Assembly (NCBI GenBank): GCA_050747525.1
Contig: JBOGOC010000029.1
Location: 1 to 27,773 of the forward strand
Length of the DNA: 27,773 nt
Source of the DNA: JBOGOC01 sp050747525
GTDB lineage: Bacteria; Acidobacteriota; Polarisedimenticolia; JACPZX01; DASXTC01
Reading direction: 5' to 3'
This document shows positions 22,968-27,773 of the stretch, piece by piece. How positions within the stretch are numbered: position 1 is the stretch's first letter; each line of letters begins with the position of its first letter. A program made the position numbers and the translations under genes. The notes beneath the pieces were generated by a model. That model did no database searches, had not been told where the DNA came from, and saw only the letters and a program-made list of their open reading frames with translations.

Positions 22968-22995
22968 AGCATAGCGAGGTCACGGTCGTCTGCAA
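22968..22995 (-). promoter_or_regulatory. Weak candidate promoter for the secreted-protein operon
   Basis: On the minus strand TTGCAG (22995-22990) and TATGCT (22973-22968) are 16 bases apart, about 45 bases before the start codon. The match to sigma-70 boxes is partial (three and four of six). I list it only as the best candidate in the gap. Confidence 0.22.
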
Positions 22996-23130
22996 CTTCC
23001 TGACCAGCGAGTGAACGCTCAGCCTGACGATGCAGTTTCGTTTATACGCCCCCCCCCTGGCCCTTGTCAAGGGCGTTGATACGCCCGCCCAGAGCGCGAG
23101 TCGAGGGTGTTCCCACGCGGCGCAAGCACC

Positions 23131-23286
23131 TCAATGATTCTCCGGCGATCGATCCAGCGTCCTGTACTGGATCGCTTCGGCAAGATGCGCCGCCTCGATC
23201 CGGTCCGCCCCGGCCAGGTCCGCGATCGTTCGCGCGACCTTCAGGATGCGATCGTGTCCGCGGGCGGACAGGCCGAGCTCCGTCTT
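23131..23286 (-). pseudogene. comM: ComM/YifB Mg-chelatase-like ATPase, C-terminal fragment
   Basis: Read on the minus strand, the fragment gives ELGLSARGHDRILKVARTIA, then DLAGADRIEAAHLAEAIQYR, then TLDR and a stop at 23131. This is the conserved C-terminal helical bundle of ComM/YifB, the AAA+ branch-migration helicase of natural transformation. Only about 50 residues remain. Immediately upstream, at about 23287, the frame meets a stop and unrelated AT-richer sequence on the other strand begins. comM is a known integration hot spot for genomic islands, so a disrupted copy here is suggestive. Whether the rest exists elsewhere cannot be seen. Confidence 0.8.
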
Positions 23287-23287
23287 T

Positions 23288-23640
23288 CAGTATTCATCGG
23301 TTCATTCCTGCTCCTGACAGCTCTGTTCATATTGGTGAACATCTACGTTCTTGGGCTTGGGGACCCAAAATTCCCAAGGTCGAGCAGATGGTCCATGTAC
23401 TTTACGATCTGGACCATCGCGTACTCCCCCGCCGTTCTCTTGGCTGCAGCGATTGGCGAAACTGGAAGACACGCTCCACGCTCCAGCCTATTCTACAGAA
23501 GCGCTCTCGTGGTCATTCTTTCCCTTCTCGAAACCTCGTTCCTACTCGACGCCAAGTGGCCATGGCTCATCGCAGAACAGGGGCTGATTCTGATAGTGGT
23601 GCTCCTGTTGCGTAGGCGCCTCAAGGCGGAAAGCATCTGA
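23288..23640 (+). pseudogene. Four-helix membrane protein, 5'-truncated
   Basis: From the ComM junction the plus strand codes for LSVFIGSFLLLTALFILVNI, YFTIWTIAYSPAVLLAAAIG, ALVVILSLLETSFLLDAKWP and LIAEQGLILIVVLLLRRRLK, to a stop at 23640. These are four hydrophobic spans of an integral membrane protein. No start codon lies between the junction and the first span. The frame stays open upstream only through the antisense of the ComM fragment, so the native 5' end has been lost. Base composition is clearly lower in GC than the ComM piece. No family is recognised. Confidence 0.6.
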
Positions 23641-23820
23641 CGGTGGCCGACACCCTGCCGGACTCATCGGTCGGCGCGGCCCTACTACGTGGCGGCAAGT
23701 GCGGCATGGGGCTCAGATCCGGGCGGGTCGTAGTAGCATGGGCGGCGTCACGCGGGGGAGGAACGGCAAGTGGTGCCGCCTTGGAAGCGCTTGGCCATGT
23801 GAATGTGAGAGGGGGTCGCC

Positions 23821-24129
23821 ATGTACGAAGAGTATGGATGTCCAAAGTGTCGCCGACCGATGGAGCCAGCAACGACACCCTTACACGGGAATGACCCAAA
23901 GATATCTGGATGCTCCTGCGGCCAAGGGTATCGGCCGCTCTTCAGAATGGAGGACACACTGGTAGAGCAAATCCTTGGACGCTGGGCCTCCAAGTCCGCA
24001 GAGTTTCGTCAAGACCCGGCAGCGTTTATCAAAGATGTGGTGAACCCTGCCTTCGCCCTGGAAGGCAAGGGGCGCGTTCAGGTAACAGTCGAAAAGGAGA
24101 ACATTTCTGTTCTCAAGTGGCTCAGGTGA
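23821..24129 (+). CDS. Small zinc-ribbon protein of unknown function
   Basis: The 102-residue protein starts at ATG 23821, five bases after a GAGAGGGGG ribosome-binding site. The head has CPKCRRPMEP (first cysteine pair) and ISGCSCGQGY (second pair), a likely zinc ribbon. The rest is helical with a final strand pair (EQILGRWASKSAEFRQDPAA; RVQVTVEKENISVL). I do not recognise the family. The 180 bases before it hold no other gene. It ends 17 bases before the response-regulator sequence begins without a start codon, so the two may have been brought together by a deletion. Confidence 0.55.
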   Translation: MYEEYGCPKCRRPMEPATTPLHGNDPKISGCSCGQGYRPLFRMEDTLVEQILGRWASKSAEFRQDPAAFIKDVVNPAFALEGKGRVQVTVEKENISVLKWLR

Positions 24130-24145
24130 CCAAGGGCAATTCGAG

Positions 24146-24508
24146 GTAACCATCCTCCTCATCGACGACTCGCCCGAGGTCCGCGAGGTCCTCCGCCTCG
24201 CCCTGCAATCTGAGGGCTACGCCGTCATCGAGGCACCCAACGGCCGCGAGGGCGTGGCCCTGTTCCGCGAACACCGGCCGGCGGTGACCATCGTGGACAT
24301 CATCATGCCCGAGAAGGACGGCATCGAGACGGTGCGCGAGATACTGGCCATCGACCCCGCCGCGGTCATCTTCACGCTGTCGGGGGCCGACGACGACTAC
24401 CAGGAGGTAGCCAGGACGCTGGGGGCGAAGCGGGGGTTCAGGAAGCCGTTGAGGATCGAAGAACTCCTCAGCGCGCTTACTACAGCGCTTCCTCGGCCCC
24501 GCCAATGA
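24146..24508 (+). CDS. Single-domain response regulator, start codon not evident
   Basis: The frame encodes a full receiver domain: VTILLIDDSPEVREVLRLAL (paired acidic residues), VTIVDIIMPEKDG (phosphoacceptor Asp), VIFTLSGADDDYQEV (conserved Ser) and GAKRGFRKPLRIEELLSAL (Lys-Pro). It would accept a phosphate from a histidine kinase, and with no output domain it would act by protein contact. The expected ATG before VTILLID is absent: the codon there is GTA, preceded by GAG. Upstream in-frame codons offer only weak starts, and a GTG at 24254 lies inside the domain. The start was probably lost when the zinc-ribbon gene was joined. Its stop overlaps the HNH gene start as ATGA. The sequence is markedly GC-rich compared with both neighbours. 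Confidence 0.75.
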   Translation, partial: VTILLIDDSPEVREVLRLALQSEGYAVIEAPNGREGVALFREHRPAVTIVDIIMPEKDGIETVREILAIDPAAVIFTLSGADDDYQEVARTLGAKRGFRKPLRIEELLSALTTALPRPRQ

Positions 24509-25155
24509 CTCGGAAGTCTTATCCTGTCTGCTACATCTGCGAGAGTGCACCGGGCACGACCAAGGACCACATCATTCCTCAGAATCTCTTTCCGAAGGGG
24601 CTCCGAAATAACCTCTGGACCGCTCCCGCCTGTCGCCCCTGCAACGACAGTCTCGCTCCTGATGAAGAGCTGTTTCGGATCTTCATCACTGGCCAAGCGA
24701 ACAGGGAATCAGTCGGGCTGGAGGTCTGGCGGGGCGGAGTTCGGAAGACGCTCGCCAAGCAGCCCAAGCTCAAGGCGATGCTTGCAGGCCAGATGAGAAT
24801 GGTAGAAGTTCGAACTCCGGCCGGCATCATCCTCGGGAAAAGGTGGGCGATGTTCGCCAAACAGGATCGCATCGAGCCCGTGATCATGAAGATCGTTCGT
24901 GGTCTGTATTACCGCGAACACGGAAAGCTACTCGGCCCTACCGATTCGCAGGTCTTCCTTCATCCCACTGAATACCTTCCTGCCATGCTGAAGCGGGCAA
25001 AACGTGGCCAACTCAACCCGCCGGTGTTCGAGTATGCCTTCGTCGTGGCAGAGGATGATCCGCGGGCAACCATCTGGTGGCTCATCTTCTACCAGCAGAC
25101 GCTGTTCGTGGTCAGTTGCATGCCGCCAGGCCGGCAGATTGCTCAGGCTGGTTGA
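24505..25155 (+). CDS. HNH endonuclease-like protein
   Basis: The 216-residue protein has the HNH pattern near its N-terminus: VCYICESAPGTTKDHIIP (Cys9, Cys12, Asp21-His22) and APACRPCNDSLAPDE (Cys43, Cys46, Asn47). These two zinc-knuckle cysteine pairs frame the beta-beta-alpha-metal nuclease. The long C-terminal part (about 60-216) has strands and helices (AMFAKQDRIEPVIMKIVRGL; PRATIWWLIFYQQTLFVV) with no family I recognise. HNH proteins of this size are frequent in defence islands and phages. The ATG overlaps the response-regulator stop, so it borrows that gene's translation. GC content is lower than in the regulator. Confidence 0.75.
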   Translation: MTRKSYPVCYICESAPGTTKDHIIPQNLFPKGLRNNLWTAPACRPCNDSLAPDEELFRIFITGQANRESVGLEVWRGGVRKTLAKQPKLKAMLAGQMRMVEVRTPAGIILGKRWAMFAKQDRIEPVIMKIVRGLYYREHGKLLGPTDSQVFLHPTEYLPAMLKRAKRGQLNPPVFEYAFVVAEDDPRATIWWLIFYQQTLFVVSCMPPGRQIAQAG

Positions 25156-25162
25156 GGGTCGG

Positions 25163-25288
25163 ATGGTGAAACGTCTCATCCTGATTCTGAGCCTTCTCCT
25201 CCTCGCCGTTGTCCCCGCCGCCGAGACCGCCACCGTCACCCGCGTCGTGGACGGCGACACCATCGTCCACAGGCCGAGTACCCGATGA
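25163..25288 (+). pseudogene. Thermonuclease (SNase-like) N-terminal stub
   Basis: The 41-residue frame reads MVKRLILILSLLLLAVVPAA, a good signal peptide, then ETATVTRVVDGDTIV, the opening of a staphylococcal-nuclease domain (the VVDGDT turn holds a catalytic Asp). The next residues HRPSTR are unrelated and the frame stops at 25288. The arginines and glutamate of the active site are gone. GAGGGTCGG precedes the ATG. The stop overlaps the ATG of the next gene (ATGA), so this stub may still act as a translational leader for it. Confidence 0.75.
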
Positions 25289-26073
25289 CTCTGAGAGGAG
25301 ACGAGGCATTCTGTGCGGCGCGCCTCGAGGCATGGCTCGTGTCGGCAGGGCGACAGAGTTCCTGGGACGCAGGCGAAGATCCACCAGATCTCGCATTCAA
25401 GATTGGTGAGGATCGATGGGCCATCGAGGTGACCGGCATTCACCGATACTTCCAGGACACGAGCCGAACTGCACGACCAGCAGCGAGCGTCGGCGGTCCA
25501 CTTTGGAAGATGAGAGAACGCTTGAACCGGCTGGCACAAACCGAAGTCCGACCCGGGATGGCCTATTCCTTAATGATCCGAGGGCCGCTTGAAGCCATGA
25601 CCGCCAGAGTCCTTGAAAAGTTGGCGACCGAGTACATACGTTCGGGTTCGGCAGAACCGAAGATCTTGAACCGGCGCCTTCCCTATGCTTTGATCGCGAG
25701 GTTTCAGGTGCGCGAGGATCTGCAATCCAGGTTGGAGATGAGCCTGTTCCTGGATGGGCTTGCGATCGGCGGCAAGGGAGATTCGGTTCTTGCCGACATC
25801 CGCTCGAACGTGGCATATGCTGTAGAGAGGATGCTGGAGAAGAAGTTGCCGGATATGGAGAAGATTCTCTCCTACGACCGAAGGGCTCTATGCCTCTACG
25901 CCGTGGACGTCCTCGCTGAGTCAGATGTCGTGCGCGCGGTCCTCCCGGTAGACATGCTTGCTCACTCGAGTCTGGATGCGGTGGTGCTCATCGACTGCGA
26001 GAATCACGTCGAGGCCGTTTTCGACCCTCATCGTCTCCTGCCGGAGAGGCGGGCTCCACGAGGCGAGGAGTAA
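25285..26073 (+). CDS. PD-(D/E)XK-like putative nuclease
   Basis: The 262-residue protein begins MTLRGDEAFCAARLEAWLVS and then has DPPDLAFKIGEDRWAIEVTG. The order of Asp35, a strand turn and Glu48-x-Thr50 matches the core of PD-(D/E)XK nucleases, with threonine in the usual lysine place. That fold is a guess from this motif alone. The rest is mostly helical, with YSLMIRGPLEAMTARVLEKL and ALIARFQVREDLQSRLEMSL. It may be a restriction-like or defence nuclease, or an inactive relative. Its start is coupled to the thermonuclease stub. It converges on an integrase-tail remnant 10 bases beyond its stop. GC is lower than in the flanking fragments. Confidence 0.5.
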   Translation: MTLRGDEAFCAARLEAWLVSAGRQSSWDAGEDPPDLAFKIGEDRWAIEVTGIHRYFQDTSRTARPAASVGGPLWKMRERLNRLAQTEVRPGMAYSLMIRGPLEAMTARVLEKLATEYIRSGSAEPKILNRRLPYALIARFQVREDLQSRLEMSLFLDGLAIGGKGDSVLADIRSNVAYAVERMLEKKLPDMEKILSYDRRALCLYAVDVLAESDVVRAVLPVDMLAHSSLDAVVLIDCENHVEAVFDPHRLLPERRAPRGEE

Positions 26074-26083
26074 GTGGCCGACG

Positions 26084-26178
26084 TCAGCACGGCAGGTCCC
26101 TGGCCCCCGCCGCCAGCTCCTCATCCGCCGGGTGGGTTGGATGATCGTCGTCAACGGCGATGCGCGTCTCGCGCAGGT
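26084..26178 (-). pseudogene. Tyrosine-recombinase 3'-end remnant (second copy)
   Basis: Read on the minus strand, this gives RRASPLTTII, a one-base break, then THPADEELAAGARDLPC and a stop. It matches the end of the intact integrase (HASPLTTIVYTHPADEELYE, then NLPC and a stop at 27049), including the stop position. The block GTCAACGGCGATGC is identical in both copies. The active-site tyrosine is lost with the break. The two copies lie in the same orientation on either side of the TIR gene. Confidence 0.75.
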
Positions 26179-26305
26179 GAGTCACCCGATTTCGCGCGAT
26201 TCGAGGGCCAGGCGGCTTCGCCCGGCCGGGACCCCCGCCGCCAACCCGAATTCAGTCTGCTCCCCGGGTGGGCATGCATGCCGACATCGAGGGTATTGGC
26301 GGCCT

Positions 26306-26349
26306 GCTCATCAGGGCCTCACCCACCATCGCGCACGACCCTGATGAGC
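26306..26349 (-). terminator. Long-arm hairpin after the TIR gene
   Basis: GCTCATCAGGG (26306-26316) and CCCTGATGAGC (26339-26349) are a perfect 11-base inverted repeat with a 22-base loop, beginning 12 bases past the TIR stop on the minus strand. There is no U-tract, so it may be a non-canonical terminator, or a structured recombination site linked to the integrase-tail repeats. The rest of 26179-26361 shows no gene. Confidence 0.4.
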
Positions 26350-26361
26350 GGGTGGCGCAAG

Positions 26362-27027
26362 TTACGGACCGCTCTCCCACTCGCGAATAAGCCAGGCACT
26401 CACCTTGGCGAAGTCAATGCGAGGACCTGTGTAGTGGTCGAAAGGGCGGAGCCGCCTGAGAATTCTAGCTGCTCGTTCTGTCTCGACACACTGGAGCCCG
26501 ATGTTCTTAAGCAGCCCAACCATATTGAGCGCATCTGTGAAGCTCTTTGCCTCGGTGAGTGCTGCTGCAAGTGCACGAAGTAGGCGCTCGTCTCTCGCGA
26601 GGGGGTTATCGTATCGAGCAGGCTCGCCTATCAACCTCACTCCCAGACGATGGAGCAGAGCGTCGAGATTACGATCCACTCCTGACCTGATATCGATCCG
26701 CTGAAGTCCAGCGATTTCGAGCGGCTGGCGCTCTGAAGAGACGTTCTCAACGAGGAGGGGAATAACCAACTTCCCCAGCTCGACGGCCCGGACAAGTTCT
26801 CGCTGACACCATCGGGAGGCAGCTGAGCGTGGTGAGAGCATGTAGAGAAAGGATTCTTGCCTGATGATTGCCTCGAGGATTTCCGCGGGGAAGACGGCGC
26901 CCCCTTCGAGCCCTGCCTCGTCCCACCAGACATCCAAACCTTGCTCGGTGAGACGGCTGGCCAGCGTCCCGGCCATTCCTCGATCTGGATCTTGGCTCGA
27001 ATGGCTGATGAAGACGGAGCCAATCAT
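26362..27027 (-). CDS. TIR-domain protein, probable defence effector
   Basis: The 221-residue protein opens with a TIR domain: VFISHSSQDPD (strand A), GLDVWWDEAGLEGG (BB loop), FLYMLSPRSAASRWCQRELV with the putative catalytic Glu77, and VIPLLVE. Bacterial TIR domains of this type cleave NAD+ or make cyclic-ADP-ribose signals in Thoeris- and CBASS-like immunity. The C-terminal part (about 140-221) is helical with LLRALAAALTEAKSFTDALN and no recognised fold; it may sense a trigger. GAGGGGAG lies upstream of the ATG. The gene starts 21 bases after the integrase stop on the same strand, so the two are probably co-transcribed. No Thoeris partner (ThsA) is visible. Confidence 0.85.
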   Translation of the reverse strand: MIGSVFISHSSQDPDRGMAGTLASRLTEQGLDVWWDEAGLEGGAVFPAEILEAIIRQESFLYMLSPRSAASRWCQRELVRAVELGKLVIPLLVENVSSERQPLEIAGLQRIDIRSGVDRNLDALLHRLGVRLIGEPARYDNPLARDERLLRALAAALTEAKSFTDALNMVGLLKNIGLQCVETERAARILRRLRPFDHYTGPRIDFAKVSAWLIREWESGP

Positions 27028-27048
27028 CGTCAGCGCTCCCCTCAGCCG

Positions 27049-27639
27049 TCAGCAGGGCAGGTTCTTCACGCCTTCGTAGAGTTCTTCGTCGGCGGGGTGA
27101 GTGTACACGATCGTTGTCAACGGCGATGCATGCCGCGCGAACCGCTGCGCCAGGAACAGGTTCCTCGACGCCCGGTAGACGTTGGTGACGGCGCTGTGCC
27201 GCAGCGCGTGGAAGTTGTAGCGCCGGTCGAACCCGGCGCGGGCCTGCCACCAGGCGAAGCGCCACTGGGCGGCCCGGGGCGACAGGCGCCGGCCCTGGCC
27301 GGAGAGGAACAGCGGGGCGGCCGAGTCCATCGCCTGACCGTTGCTCCGCTTCCATGACAGAAGTTCCGCAAGCTTCGGGATGAGCCGTTCCGGGAGGAAC
27401 ACCTCGCCGCGCCGGCCGCCCTTCGTGGTCGCCTCGCGCAGCACGACCCGCCGGCGCACCGTGCGCCCGTCGGCTGAGACGTCGCCCACGTTGAGGCCCA
27501 GCAGCTCGTTGAGGCGCAGGCCGGTGCCCAGGGCCATCGAGTAGAGGAGGTGGTCACGGATGGCGTCCCTGGTCGCCGCCAGGAGGGCCGCTTGCTCGGC
27601 GGCAGTCATCGTCTCGGGGGCGCGGAAGGTTGGGAACAT
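27049..27639 (-). CDS. Tyrosine recombinase, catalytic domain only
   Basis: The 196-residue protein has the full catalytic set: Arg42 in GTGLRLNELLGL, Lys73 in TTKGGRRGEV, His144 and Arg147 in FHALRHSAV, His170 in FARHASPL and Tyr179 in TTIVYTHPADEE. It begins at MFPTFRAPETMTAAEQ, directly at the catalytic fold, so the N-terminal core-binding domain found in most XerC/D-like integrases is missing. AAGGA lies upstream of the ATG. It may be a natural short form or a 5'-truncated gene re-using an internal start. It leads the TIR gene on the same strand, and a second, decayed copy of its 3' end lies beyond that gene. Upstream (27640-27773) I see no gene. Confidence 0.85.
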   Translation of the reverse strand: MFPTFRAPETMTAAEQAALLAATRDAIRDHLLYSMALGTGLRLNELLGLNVGDVSADGRTVRRRVVLREATTKGGRRGEVFLPERLIPKLAELLSWKRSNGQAMDSAAPLFLSGQGRRLSPRAAQWRFAWWQARAGFDRRYNFHALRHSAVTNVYRASRNLFLAQRFARHASPLTTIVYTHPADEELYEGVKNLPC

Positions 27640-27773
27640 GATGAGGATATCCTTGAAAGCGTCAAGTAGTTTTCGAAGACGAACGAGATTTCTTCCTCTG
27701 TGTGATGTTCCTCGGCTTTCGGTTGGGGTGCTCGACGCCGGGTGGCCCCTGCGGGCCGAACCGACCGCGGATG

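Noticed and set aside
26306..26349. Integron attC site
   Set aside because: The inverted repeat lacks the GTTRRRY/RYYYAAC core pair expected at attC ends, and the nearby recombinase lacks the features of an integron integrase.
1..27773. CRISPR array, tRNA or rRNA gene
   Set aside because: No regularly spaced identical repeats of CRISPR type, no tRNA T-loop with paired acceptor ends, and no rRNA-like conserved stretch were seen on either strand.

Overview
The window is high-GC DNA from an uncultivated bacterium. No rRNA, tRNA or CRISPR array is visible. The host-like genes (an RHS polymorphic-toxin end, a large secreted FG-GAP/ASPIC protein, a ComM tail) would fit an environmental Gram-negative-type lineage such as Acidobacteriota or a candidate phylum. 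The sequence alone does not fix the taxon.

Region 1 (1-1185) is the 3' end of an RHS toxin gene with a probable immunity gene overlapping it by 4 bases.

Region 2 (about 1340-15060) is a phage-related mobile element. A minus-strand run of five tightly overlapping genes (4744 to 1342) encodes two small proteins, a Spo11/Topo VI-A-like 'mini-A' protein, another small protein and a large serine recombinase. Across a short divergent promoter with a palindrome on its -10 lie an HTH regulator, a winged-helix protein, a TOPRIM/DUF3854 primase-like protein and an MCM-like AAA+ helicase, followed by 9-base iteron-like repeats. Five small minus-strand genes come next. A plus-strand packaging block then holds a D12-class adenine methylase, a ParB-like protein, a small helical protein, and the small and large terminase subunits. 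It ends in three tandem 32-base stem-loop repeats. No portal, capsid or tail gene is present, so this is a satellite-like element or a truncated prophage.

Region 3 (15470-18400) is a scrap-yard of broken genes: two overlapping genes resembling SMC-accessory subunits (one frameshifted in a CG run), a response-regulator tail, a frameshifted HEPN-like gene, an IS110 transposase head fused in frame to that HEPN remnant, the IS110 left end, and a short XRE-type HTH gene.

Region 4 (18503-22921) holds two host-like secreted proteins on the minus strand. One is a 1246-residue protein with a catalytically dead matrixin-like domain, seven FG-GAP repeats, an ASPIC/UnbV domain and IPT/TIG domains.

Region 5 (23131-27639) alternates GC-rich fragments of core-type genes (ComM tail, response regulator without a start codon, thermonuclease head, a second integrase tail) with complete genes of visibly lower GC: a zinc-ribbon protein, an HNH nuclease, a PD-(D/E)XK-like protein and a TIR-domain protein. 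A membrane-protein gene there is 5'-truncated. It ends in a catalytic-domain-only tyrosine recombinase. The integrase 3' end occurs twice, flanking the TIR gene, which suggests capture of a cargo gene at the integrase 3' end. Regions 1, 3 and 5 together look like a defence or conflict-gene island with heavy turnover.
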